DNA of 64,000 nt, from assembly GCA_039027435.1 (NCBI GenBank), contig JBCCKF010000003.1:226338-290337 (forward strand), read 5' to 3'. The position numbers were made by a program, and so were the translations under genes. Positions 35,731 through 43,766 of the stretch are shown here, one piece after another (the stretch's first letter is position 1; every line of letters begins with the position of its first letter). Source of the DNA: CALBPI01 sp039027435. GTDB taxonomy: Bacteria > Pseudomonadota > Gammaproteobacteria > Steroidobacterales > Woeseiaceae. The notes beneath the pieces were generated by a model. It saw only the letters and a program-made list of their open reading frames with translations. It did no database searches and was not told the DNA's origin.

Positions 35731-36734
35731 GCGCCCGCTCCCATCATGTCGTAGAGCACCGCCATCTGCGCGAGCATTCTGTTGCGCGCTTCCGGAATGA
35801 CGATACTGCGAGGGCCATCGAGAATTTCGTCGGCCACTACGACACCGCGGCGTACCGGGAGGCAGTGCATGAACCGGCAGTCTTCCTGCGCGTTGGCGAA
35901 CCAAGGTTCGTCGATACACCAGTCCCTGAGGTCAGCGCGGGCTGCCTCGTCACCAAGCTTGTCGCCGTAGTGCGTGGTCGATGACCAGCTTTTTGCGTAA
36001 AGGATATGCGCACCTTCGGTGGCGACAGCGCGGTCGCTGGTTTCGGTCAGCGAGCCGCCATTCGCCTCGGCGGTAGTGCGCGCCTCATCGATGATCGGTT
36101 TTGGTAGTGCAAAGCCTTCCGGTGCGAGAACGGTAACATCCATACCGCGCATTGCGGCCATGTGGACCGTGCTCGCCGGCACCGCGAGCGGTAACGCTTT
36201 CGGGTGCCACGCCCAACTCAGGACGAACTTACCGCCCTGACTCGGAATGTCGAAATCATCCATGGTCTTCCAGTCCGCCAGACTCTGGCACGGGTGGCGA
36301 ACCGCAGACTCCATGTTGATCCATGGCTTGTCGATCAATTCCGTCAGTTCAAGAAACCGTTGATCAGCCAGGTCATCGTCGAGGTTCTTGCGATCTGCGA
36401 ACGCGCGCATACCCATCGCGTCACCGTAAGACGCGATCACCGGAATTGCCTCACGAATGTGCTCGGCCGCGCTGCCGTCCATTACGATGCCATCGCGAGA
36501 TTCCAGTCCGTGGATCGACATGTCCGGCGAGATAACAAATGCGCCGCCACCGAGTCGTGCCATTGCTGCCTGGAATGAGGCGAGCGTGCGAAGCGATGGC
36601 GACAGAAACAGCAAGGAAAGGACTTTGCCAGCCAGCGCCGTGGGTTCCGGGTGATGCTCGAGTCGTTGAGCGAGTTTGACCAACGCGCGCACGTGTTCGG
36701 TGGGTAGTTCACCCAGATGATGGAAGCGATTCAT
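35727..36734 (-). CDS. N-acyl-L-ornithine carbamoyltransferase (AOTCase/SOTCase type)
   Basis: A 335-residue transcarbamylase of the unusual branch that uses N-acylated ornithine instead of ornithine. Hallmarks are MDG (residues 85-87) followed by EH, HPCQSLAD, and HCLPVRRGVVVADE. The carbamoyl phosphate loop is SPSLRTLASF, where the second Arg of the usual SxRTR is Leu. The residue at position 90, which as I recall is Glu in acetylornithine and Pro in succinylornithine enzymes, is Ala here, so the acyl group cannot be predicted. It lies between argD and argB with four-base overlaps on both sides. Confidence 0.88.
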   Translation of the reverse strand: MNRFHHLGELPTEHVRALVKLAQRLEHHPEPTALAGKVLSLLFLSPSLRTLASFQAAMARLGGGAFVISPDMSIHGLESRDGIVMDGSAAEHIREAIPVIASYGDAMGMRAFADRKNLDDDLADQRFLELTELIDKPWINMESAVRHPCQSLADWKTMDDFDIPSQGGKFVLSWAWHPKALPLAVPASTVHMAAMRGMDVTVLAPEGFALPKPIIDEARTTAEANGGSLTETSDRAVATEGAHILYAKSWSSTTHYGDKLGDEAARADLRDWCIDEPWFANAQEDCRFMHCLPVRRGVVVADEILDGPRSIVIPEARNRMLAQMAVLYDMMGAGA

Positions 36735-37906
36735 GATGCGGTCTCCGCGTCGATCTGACGCAATGCACTAGCGAGTAACTCGATATCGGCAGGGGTGATA
36801 TTCAATGGTGGCAGCAGACGCAGAATGTGCGGGTCGCCACTGGTGCCGGCAAGGATGTCGTGTTTCAAGAGCGCGTCGCGGACCTCGCGTGCCGGCGGTA
36901 GCGTCTTAAGCCCGAGAAGCAGCCCCTTCCCCTGTACACCTTTGATCGGTCCAACGACACATTGCGTGCGCACTTGTTGCTCGCGTGCGTGCGCGTTGTC
37001 GATGAGTTTGTGCTCGGTGATCGATTCCACGACGCTACGGATGGCCGCGCTTGCCATTGGGCCACCGCCGAACGTGGTACCAAGATCGCCGACCTGGCAG
37101 TAGTCGGCGACGCCCGACGATGTGAGGACAGCGCCGCAAGGAAAGCCACCGCCCAGAGACTTCGCACAGGTGATGATGTTTGGCTTGACGCCGGCATGTT
37201 CAAACGCGAAGGCGGCACCGCTGCGTCCCATACCGCTCTGTACCTCATCGGCGATGAGTAATGCGCCCGAACGTGTCGCGGCCTCAGCGAGGGCCTGCAC
37301 AAACTCCACCGATAAGTCGTAGGCGCCCGCGACACCTTGCACCGGCTCGAAAATCACCGCAGCAGTCGAGTCATTACAGCTTTGAAGCGCAGCCTCGACA
37401 TCATCACGCGGCACATAGGTGACATCGAAAGGCGTATTGGGGAAACCGTACCAGCGCTTTTGACTGCCCCAGGTCACAGCACCGGCAGCCGCCGTCCTGC
37501 CATGGAAGGCACGCTCGACAGCGACGACATGCTTTCGCCCGGTCGCAAGGAACGCGAGGCGCAGCGCATTCTCGTTTGCCTCGGCGCCGCTGTTTACGAA
37601 GAACGCGTGCGTGAGATGTGAGGGCGCGAAATTCACTAACGCCTCTGCTGCGCTGGCGCGTACGTCCATCGCGACCGCATTCGATTGAAAAGGCAGTGTT
37701 TGCCACTGATCGCAGAGCGCCTTACCGAGCGTCTTATCATCGTAGCCGAGTGCAGCGACTGCATGGCCGCCATACAAGTCGAGCACGCGACGACCGGTGG
37801 CGTCGATCAGGTGAGCGCCTTCGCCGCGCACAGGCTCGAAGTCGAGCTGAGCGTACACGCCAAGGAGGTGCTCGCGTTCGCGCGCCTGCAGAGTTGATGC
37901 ATTCAT
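36731..37906 (-). CDS. argD: Acetylornithine (acylornithine) aminotransferase
   Basis: A 391-residue class III PLP aminotransferase. The substrate/PLP region has VNSGAEANENALRLA, the PLP-anchoring aspartate lies in LIADEVQSGMGRSG, and the Schiff-base lysine in ITCAKSLGGGFPCGAV. It converts N-acylglutamate semialdehyde to N-acylornithine. It starts one base after the argC stop and overlaps the carbamoyltransferase start. Confidence 0.93.
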   Translation of the reverse strand: MNASTLQAREREHLLGVYAQLDFEPVRGEGAHLIDATGRRVLDLYGGHAVAALGYDDKTLGKALCDQWQTLPFQSNAVAMDVRASAAEALVNFAPSHLTHAFFVNSGAEANENALRLAFLATGRKHVVAVERAFHGRTAAAGAVTWGSQKRWYGFPNTPFDVTYVPRDDVEAALQSCNDSTAAVIFEPVQGVAGAYDLSVEFVQALAEAATRSGALLIADEVQSGMGRSGAAFAFEHAGVKPNIITCAKSLGGGFPCGAVLTSSGVADYCQVGDLGTTFGGGPMASAAIRSVVESITEHKLIDNAHAREQQVRTQCVVGPIKGVQGKGLLLGLKTLPPAREVRDALLKHDILAGTSGDPHILRLLPPLNITPADIELLASALRQIDAETAS

Positions 37907-37907
37907 A

Positions 37908-38945
37908 TCAGCTCCATCCGACCGCAGTGGAATCGAGTCCGAGCGACTCTGGCCAACTGTTCAGTCGATTCATCCATTGCATGGCGCCACCGGCAGCGCC
38001 TTTCAATAAGTTGTCTATAACGACCGTGAGACAAATAGCCTGGTCATCGCGAGCTACCGAGATTCGCGCGTGATTGCTGCCCACGACCTGCTTTAGCCGG
38101 GGTGCGGTTGCGCTGACCGTCACAAACGCGTGCGACGCATAAAAATCGGTGAGTGCTGCTGTGAGCGCAGCACTGTCGCTGTCGGTTTTGGCGGTGGTCA
38201 TGACCGTCATATGAATACCGCGTGCAAAGGGTCCTGCGTGCGGTACGAAGTGCAGGGCCGGTGTCTGATCGACGGCGGCGGTGACCTGTGCCACGACTTC
38301 CGGTGCGTGCCGGTGCGCGAGTGCTTTGTAGGCAAACAGATTCGCGTGACGCTCCGGCATATGGGTGGTCGCGATCGGTGTCTTGCCCGCACCGGTAGCT
38401 CCGGTGACACCGGTGGCAAAGAAGTGGCCATCCGACCAGCCGAGCGCCATTGCGGGCACCAAGGCAAGCTGCATCGCTGTTGCAAAACACCCGGGCTGAC
38501 TCGCGTGTGGGTGCTCGCCTTGCGCGACGAACTCGGGTACGCCGCGTGCAAACCGATCAATCAGATTCGGCACCGGGTGCGGTTGTCCGTAGATACTGGC
38601 GAAGGCATCCGCATCAGCAAATCTGAAATCAGCGGAAGCATCGACGACATGCGTTTCCGGGCGCTCGATCAGCGGTGCGAGCTGCAAGGCTGCTTGCGCG
38701 TGCGGCAGTGCACTAAAGACAGCAAGCGGGCCATCCGGCAGTGTGCTGATGGCGTCGTCGTATTCGACAAAAGTCTGGCTTGGAAAGGTCGTTGCCAGAT
38801 GTTCGAACTGGTCAGCAATCGGCTCGCCAGCATTGCTGCGTGCAACCGCCGCCTGCAGCGTGAGCTCCGGGTGTCCCGCGATCAGCCGCAAAAACTCGCC
38901 ACCGACGTATCCGGTGGCACCGAGCACGAGGCAAGGCGTCGTCAT
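37908..38945 (-). CDS. argC: N-acetyl(acyl)-gamma-glutamyl-phosphate reductase
   Basis: A 345-residue NADPH-dependent reductase. The N-terminal LVLGATGYVGGEFLRLIAGHPE is the nucleotide-binding motif, and the active-site cysteine is in SQPGCFATAMQLAL. It forms N-acylglutamate semialdehyde from the ArgB product. Its ATG overlaps the stop of the P-loop protein gene. Confidence 0.94.
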   Translation of the reverse strand: MTTPCLVLGATGYVGGEFLRLIAGHPELTLQAAVARSNAGEPIADQFEHLATTFPSQTFVEYDDAISTLPDGPLAVFSALPHAQAALQLAPLIERPETHVVDASADFRFADADAFASIYGQPHPVPNLIDRFARGVPEFVAQGEHPHASQPGCFATAMQLALVPAMALGWSDGHFFATGVTGATGAGKTPIATTHMPERHANLFAYKALAHRHAPEVVAQVTAAVDQTPALHFVPHAGPFARGIHMTVMTTAKTDSDSAALTAALTDFYASHAFVTVSATAPRLKQVVGSNHARISVARDDQAICLTVVIDNLLKGAAGGAMQWMNRLNSWPESLGLDSTAVGWS

Positions 38946-40003
38946 GAATCCACTCCGAGTGCATCGTAGACCGCATCGCCGAGCTGTTGCCCATGCGTCA
39001 GGGCGTTGTGCCCCGGCAGGTCCATGTACTGGCGGATCAGATTGACCCCGACCGCGTTGTCGGTCGATGGGCCGGTCAAAACGGCGGGTTCGATACCGTA
39101 TTGCTCGCGCAGAATTTTGGCACCGCCCCAGGCACCGACGGGATCATTGGCGCACAACACTACCGCTGTGAGCGCGTCGCGCACGGCCGTGTCGGCAAGG
39201 ATGGCGTCCACGCCGTAGGTGCCGAGCAATCCGTCACCGAGTTCCATGACGATCACGTCGGGTTTCTCGTTTGACAGTTGGGTGAGCAGACTGCGGGTTA
39301 ACGCCGGGCCATTCTCTCGGGTTGTGGTCATGACGCCGAAGTCGGAGAACAACATCGACTCTGTGGCGCCCGCATCTTCCATGGCCAGAATGTCACGTCG
39401 CAGAGCGACGCCGGTGGCCTTGCAGGCGGCAACAGTCAGCCCGCGAGCCCGCAGTCGACTGACGATGGCGCAGGCCGCAGCGGTTTTTCCGGAATCCATA
39501 CAAGTGCCAGCCAGCGCGACAACCGGCGTGTCCTTAACATCCAGCGCAGGCGCGTCGGGCAGCTCGGTCTCGCCGGCACGGGCCGCGACCCCGATGCGCT
39601 CACCTAAATAGGGGAAATCCAGCACCATACCGAGGACTTCGCAATCGAACGGCACGCCAAGCTCCGGGTTAGCCGAGTCGCAGTGTCCCATCACCCCGCC
39701 GATATTGAGCATCTGAATGATGTCACCGCGCTTGAGTTCGCTCGGGAGCGAACCGGAGTAGCCAAACAGGGCTTTGCGATGGCCGAGGGCGCCGACGATG
39801 ACATCACCTTCCTTCAGCACCGCCATTCGCCCGCTGGTCAGCTCGAGCGTGTTGTAGCGTGATTTATTGTTTTGAATGCGAACCGCAACGAGCACACCCT
39901 CTTCACAAAGGATGTCATCGGATAGGCGCAGTTCTCGACCGAGATTCAGAGATTCGGCGAGCGAGGCGATCTTGTCAGCCTCGATGGTGCGACTGGCGTG
40001 CAT
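38942..40003 (-). CDS. P-loop protein of BioD/DUF1611 type within the arg operon, unknown function
   Basis: A 353-residue protein in two parts. Residues ~30-145 look like a beta-rich domain (VRIQNNKSRYNTLELTSGRM, then GALGHRKALFGYSG). Residues ~158-350 form a P-loop domain with Walker A GTCMDSGKT (166-174) and VVLCANDPVGAWGG, resembling dethiobiotin synthetase and DUF1611 proteins. As I recall, a DUF1611 protein (DgcN) acetylates D-glutamate. Since the operon lacks argA and argJ, it is a candidate N-acylglutamate-forming enzyme. That is a hypothesis. ATG 40003 overlaps the argG stop (TGATG). Confidence 0.7.
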   Translation of the reverse strand: MHASRTIEADKIASLAESLNLGRELRLSDDILCEEGVLVAVRIQNNKSRYNTLELTSGRMAVLKEGDVIVGALGHRKALFGYSGSLPSELKRGDIIQMLNIGGVMGHCDSANPELGVPFDCEVLGMVLDFPYLGERIGVAARAGETELPDAPALDVKDTPVVALAGTCMDSGKTAAACAIVSRLRARGLTVAACKATGVALRRDILAMEDAGATESMLFSDFGVMTTTRENGPALTRSLLTQLSNEKPDVIVMELGDGLLGTYGVDAILADTAVRDALTAVVLCANDPVGAWGGAKILREQYGIEPAVLTGPSTDNAVGVNLIRQYMDLPGHNALTHGQQLGDAVYDALGVDS

Positions 40004-41214
40004 CAGTCGATCGCTCCCGCCCGGGATTGCAGAATGCCGGGCAGCGCCCGCACTCGTGAGTAGCCAAGCGCATCGCGTGGCGTCCACTCGCCGGCAGCCT
40101 CACCGTAAACACCCTTGCTGGCCGCCAGCAGGGAGCGCGGTGCATCGACACCCTCAACAAATGCATTGCCGGCACGCAGTTTCATTTTGACGCGGCCGGT
40201 GACCGGGGCTTGCGCACTCAAAAGCAGCGCCTCGATATCGCGGCACGCTGGGTCAAGCTGACCAGCTTCATGAACCAGATCACCGTACACCGCGGCCACT
40301 TGATCCTTGACGCGTTGCTGCGCTGCGCTCAGCGTGAGTTTCTCCAGCTCCCGATGCGCTTCAATCAGTAGTTCTGCCGCCGGCGCTTCAAAAGCGACGC
40401 GACCCTTGGTGCCAAGGATGGTGTCACCCACGTGGATACCACGCCCGATTGCGTGTCGTGCACCGATCTTTTCCAGAGTCTCAATCAGTTCGACCGGACT
40501 CGCGTGTTCACCATTCACAGCCACCGGTACACCCCCGACAAAGTCGATATCGAGTGGCTCTGCAGGCGCAGGAGCCTCCATCACGCCCGGCGACAAAACC
40601 CAGGCGTCTTCGGCAATACTGCCGGCGCTCGTCAGCGTCTCTTGTCCACCGATCGTGACGCCCCACAGCCCACGGTTGATCGAGTAGGCACCCCCACTGA
40701 CCGGCAACGGCAGATTTCGGGATTGCAGGTACTCGATTTGATCTTCACGTGCCCACGAGTTGTCCCGCACAGGTGCAAAGACCTCGATGCCTGGTGCCAG
40801 CGTTGCCAGCGCCACTTCGAAACGCACCTGATCATTGCCGGCTGCCGTACACCCATGCGCAATCGCGCTGGCGCCTGCCGAAACCGCGAGTTCCGCCATT
40901 TTGGCCGCTTGTACGCCGCGCTCTGCGCCGACGCACAAAGGATAGCGCTGGCCACGCTTCACGTTGCCGGCGATGAGATATCGCAGCACGTCATTAAAGA
41001 ACGCTTTTCGTGCATCTACCAACTGGTGACTGATCGCGCCGAGTGCCAGTGCGCGTGATTCCAGCTCTTTGGCGGTCTCACTATCGATACCGCCCGTATC
41101 GACAGTGATCGTCATCACGGGGCGGCCGTATTCAGCACTGAGCCACGGGATACAAAAAGAGGTATCCAGACCGCCCGAATAGGCTAGCAGGATGGGTTGT
41201 GATGCATCGGTCAT
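40003..41214 (-). CDS. argG: Argininosuccinate synthase
   Basis: A 403-residue ATP-dependent ligase joining citrulline and aspartate. The N-terminal PP-loop motif LAYSGGLDTSFC and the GNDQVRFE segment are diagnostic. The variant GGLDTSFC recalls ArgG proteins from organisms using acylornithine carbamoyltransferases. Its ATG overlaps the argR stop (ATGA), placing it first among the biosynthetic genes. Confidence 0.93.
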   Translation of the reverse strand: MTDASQPILLAYSGGLDTSFCIPWLSAEYGRPVMTITVDTGGIDSETAKELESRALALGAISHQLVDARKAFFNDVLRYLIAGNVKRGQRYPLCVGAERGVQAAKMAELAVSAGASAIAHGCTAAGNDQVRFEVALATLAPGIEVFAPVRDNSWAREDQIEYLQSRNLPLPVSGGAYSINRGLWGVTIGGQETLTSAGSIAEDAWVLSPGVMEAPAPAEPLDIDFVGGVPVAVNGEHASPVELIETLEKIGARHAIGRGIHVGDTILGTKGRVAFEAPAAELLIEAHRELEKLTLSAAQQRVKDQVAAVYGDLVHEAGQLDPACRDIEALLLSAQAPVTGRVKMKLRAGNAFVEGVDAPRSLLAASKGVYGEAAGEWTPRDALGYSRVRALPGILQSRAGAID

Positions 41215-41669
41215 GTCGCGAGCTCCGCCGCGCTGCTCATTAATCGTTCCTGCAACATCCGGCCGGCGGCGGTGCCGGTTGTCGCAACAAAAATCGTGTC
41301 ATCACCGGAGACCGTGCCCACAATCTCAGGCCAACCCGTGCGGTCCAGTTCAACGGCAACGCGCTGTGCTGCGCCAATGGCGGTATGCACGACCACGAGA
41401 TTGGTTCCCGCCATCGACACCTTCTTGACGAACTCGAACGCGCCGGCGACGACCTCAGCCGAATCGGATGGCGTTGGCAGCTGATAGCCGTCGGGGTTCT
41501 TCACAACGCGCAATTCCCTGAGGTCGCGACTGATGCTCGACTGTGTGACGCTATGTCCGTGTTCACGCAGACGGCGCATCAGAGCCGCCTGAGTCCTGAC
41601 AGACTCACGCGAGAGCAGGTCGCGAATCGCCTCACGGCGCGCGGTTTGTTGGTGGACATCAACTGGCAT
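41211..41669 (-). CDS. argR: Arginine repressor ArgR
   Basis: A 152-residue regulator with an N-terminal winged helix (TQAALMRRLREHGHSVTQSSISRDLRELRVVK) and a C-terminal hexamerisation and arginine-binding domain (GTVSGDDTIFVATTG). It represses arg genes when arginine is high. It is the promoter-proximal gene of the arginine operon, so it is probably autoregulated through the palindromes just upstream. Confidence 0.95.
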   Translation of the reverse strand: MPVDVHQQTARREAIRDLLSRESVRTQAALMRRLREHGHSVTQSSISRDLRELRVVKNPDGYQLPTPSDSAEVVAGAFEFVKKVSMAGTNLVVVHTAIGAAQRVAVELDRTGWPEIVGTVSGDDTIFVATTGTAAGRMLQERLMSSAAELAT

Positions 41670-41691
41670 TGATCGTCTTCAGGATAACAAT

Positions 41692-41728
41692 GCGCATAAA
41701 TTTATTTTTATCCGCATAAAAATGCAAG
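41692..41728. promoter_or_regulatory. Two ARG-box-like palindromes between argR and the esterase gene
   Basis: An A+T-rich stretch in an otherwise G+C-rich neighbourhood contains two adjacent 18-base elements. The first is centred on ATAAATTTAT (41696-41705) and the second is GCATAAAAATGC (41714-41725). Both have the dyad symmetry and A/T core of ArgR operators, although their centres are 19 bases apart instead of the usual ~21. Position directly upstream of argR supports autoregulation. Confidence 0.6.
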
Positions 41729-41767
41729 CACTTATTCGGGTATGCTGCGCGCTTTTCGAGGATTGCC

Positions 41768-42445
41768 ATGTCTGATTCAGTAGTAATGGACTCGGCGCCA
41801 TCGCCGGACGCGATCGTGATCCTGTTGCATGGTCTTGGCGCCGATGGCCATGACTTTGCGCCGGTCGTGCAGGAACTCGCGTTACCGCCGTCGGTGCCAA
41901 TCCGATTTCGGTTTCCGCATGCACCGTCCCGCCCGGTGACGATCAACGGTGGCATCTCCATGCCCGCCTGGTTCGATATTCTCGGTCTCGATCGGAGCAC
42001 TGCTGTCGATGCAGCCGGGATCGCGGCGTCAACGAGACAACTTGGCCAGTGGGTGGACGAGGCGGTAGCCGACGGTTTCGCACGCGAGCGCATCGTCGTC
42101 GCCGGGTTTTCCCAGGGCGGGGTGATTGCGCTGAACTATGCGCTGCGCGAAACCCAGCCGTTGGCGGGCGTGATGGCGTTGTCCACCTACCTGCCGCAAC
42201 AGCAGGAATTGGCTACAGCTCATGCCGGCCGCCAGGCGCACCTGTCGATCTTCATGGCACACGGGGTTCACGATCCGGTTCTGCCGCTTGGCCTCGCCGA
42301 AGAGGCGAGAGACTTCCTGCGGTCGCTCGATTACAAGATCGAATGGCACGAATATCCGATGCCACACTCGGTGTGCGCTGAGGAGATTGTCGCGATGCGC
42401 GCCTGGTTAGTGAGCCTTCTGGCGCCTACCGAATCGTCGGACTAG
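41768..42445 (+). CDS. Carboxylesterase/phospholipase, alpha/beta hydrolase
   Basis: A 225-residue member of the small acyl-protein-thioesterase/carboxylesterase family. The oxyanion region is ILLHGLGADGHDF, the nucleophile elbow GFSQGG carries the catalytic serine, Asp is in VHDPVLP and His in MPHSV. The substrate is unknown. It is divergent from argR across the putative operator, so its expression could respond to ArgR. It converges on the NRDE gene with a shared CTAG stop. Confidence 0.9.
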   Translation: MSDSVVMDSAPSPDAIVILLHGLGADGHDFAPVVQELALPPSVPIRFRFPHAPSRPVTINGGISMPAWFDILGLDRSTAVDAAGIAASTRQLGQWVDEAVADGFARERIVVAGFSQGGVIALNYALRETQPLAGVMALSTYLPQQQELATAHAGRQAHLSIFMAHGVHDPVLPLGLAEEARDFLRSLDYKIEWHEYPMPHSVCAEEIVAMRAWLVSLLAPTESSD

Positions 42446-43209
42446 TCGAGGCCGAAGTTCAGAGATACACGCTGCGCTGCAGCGCCTCCTGGCAAGTAGT
42501 GTTGCTCGGTCATGGTGACTTGATGGTCACGCCGCACACTCAATAGTGTGGAGCATCGAGTCCCGTACTGCTCGCCAAGAATGAACGGTGCCGATAGCAG
42601 CCGTCGTCGCTCCAACGCGCCGGGCTCGGCGGGTAGCACTTCGTCCGGAGCCTGGGTGCGATCGCGCAAGAACGTGAAGTAGTGATCCGCGTCATCACTG
42701 CCCAGCAGAATTGCGGATTGCGTATAAGCGCGAGCCGCCGTGACCTTGGGCCACGGTGTGTCGAGGAGCGCGTTACTCAATGCGTAGGTGCCCGCGGGCA
42801 AAGGGCCTTGCGCATAGTCCTTTGCACGATTGGTCGCGTAGAAGAGCGAGTCACGATCACCGTACAACAGATTAAAACCAGCATATTGCTGACCCGCGGC
42901 CTCCAGCTTGGCAGCAAATTCGGGCTGTTTGTGACCACCCGACAACCACATCGGAATCAACTCGCCACGGCTTCTGACTGCCGTCGGTGGCTCAGGCTCG
43001 CGAAAATTGGTGACTACGCCAAAACGACCGTTCTTGTGTATCGCGAGCCAGGCGCCACCGGCCAGTGTATCGCGGCCGCCAACAATGCCGTCGGGATCCT
43101 GCCACTCATGCAGCTCGGTGCTGGGTCGCGCAAACGCCTCATCTCGGTTTGCTGCGAGTAGCAGAGGGATATCAGCGTGTTTTCGCCACGCCAGCATGAT
43201 CAGGCACAT
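42442..43209 (-). CDS. NRDE (TANGO2-like) family protein
   Basis: A 255-residue protein with the family motif NRDE at LLLAANRDEAF and a catalytic-type Cys2 directly after the start Met (MCLIML), as in Ntn-hydrolase-like folds. Further conserved segments are GGRDTLAGGAWLAI and VTNFREP. The biochemical role of this family is unsettled; haem or acyl-CoA homeostasis has been suggested for TANGO2. It stands alone on the minus strand. Confidence 0.87.
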   Translation of the reverse strand: MCLIMLAWRKHADIPLLLAANRDEAFARPSTELHEWQDPDGIVGGRDTLAGGAWLAIHKNGRFGVVTNFREPEPPTAVRSRGELIPMWLSGGHKQPEFAAKLEAAGQQYAGFNLLYGDRDSLFYATNRAKDYAQGPLPAGTYALSNALLDTPWPKVTAARAYTQSAILLGSDDADHYFTFLRDRTQAPDEVLPAEPGALERRRLLSAPFILGEQYGTRCSTLLSVRRDHQVTMTEQHYLPGGAAAQRVSLNFGLD

Positions 43210-43225
43210 TGAATGGGTGTTCCGG

Positions 43226-43256
43226 AAAAAACACCGGGGCCGCGAGTCGCAGCCCC
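43226..43256 (-). terminator. Rho-independent terminator after mscL
   Basis: On the minus strand, GGGGC...GCCCC (43252-43256 with 43236-43240) encloses a smaller GCGA/TCGC hairpin and is followed by six T residues (43226-43231). It lies just past the mscL stop. Confidence 0.7.
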
Positions 43257-43266
43257 GTTGTGTCGG

Positions 43267-43686
43267 TCAGGACTGCTGCTTCAGAAGATCGCGAATCTCT
43301 GTCAGCAACTTCTCTTCGGCAGAGGGCTCAGGTGGTTTCGCTGGCGCCTCTTCCTCTTCTTTCTTCAGTCGGTTCATGACTTTGATCGCCATGAATATCG
43401 CAAAGGCCACGATCAGAAAGTCGAGTACCGTGTTGATGAACTGACCGTACGCGATCACAGGCGCACCGGCTTCTGTCGCTTCCGTCAGCGTTGCATAGTC
43501 TTCGCCGGTCAGATTGACGAATAACTGGCTGAAGTCGACGTTGCCCATCAACAGGCCGATCGGCGGCATGATGACGTCCTTGACGAATGAACTGACGATC
43601 TTGCCGAACGCACCGCCAATGATGATGCCCACGGCCATGTCGACGACATTGCCTCGCATCGCGAACTTCTTGAATTCTGACAACAT
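43267..43686 (-). CDS. mscL: Large-conductance mechanosensitive channel MscL
   Basis: A 139-residue inner-membrane channel that opens under membrane tension to release solutes on osmotic downshock. The N-terminal FKKFAMRGNVVDMAVGIIIGGAFGKIVSSFVKDVIMPP region forms the gate and first helix. The second helix is near residues 80-100, and the cytoplasmic bundle ends in a charged helix. I use ATG 43686 because a long GAGGGAGAGAGA ribosome site sits directly upstream; a longer frame has no family support. Confidence 0.96.
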   Translation of the reverse strand: MLSEFKKFAMRGNVVDMAVGIIIGGAFGKIVSSFVKDVIMPPIGLLMGNVDFSQLFVNLTGEDYATLTEATEAGAPVIAYGQFINTVLDFLIVAFAIFMAIKVMNRLKKEEEEAPAKPPEPSAEEKLLTEIRDLLKQQS

Positions 43687-43705
43687 ATTCTCTCTCCCTC
43701 TCTCC

Positions 43706-43731
43706 AAAAAAGCGCGCTCTTGGTGGCGCGT
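43706..43731 (-). terminator. Probable terminator after flhC
   Basis: On the minus strand, CGCGC (43726-43730) pairs with GCGCG (43713-43717) across an 8-base loop and is followed by C and then six T residues. It sits between flhC and mscL, immediately upstream of the mscL ribosome site. The stem is short, so efficiency is uncertain. Confidence 0.55.
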
Positions 43732-43766
43732 TGCGGCGCAGTGTAGTCGAAGCAAGGGTCGGTGTT

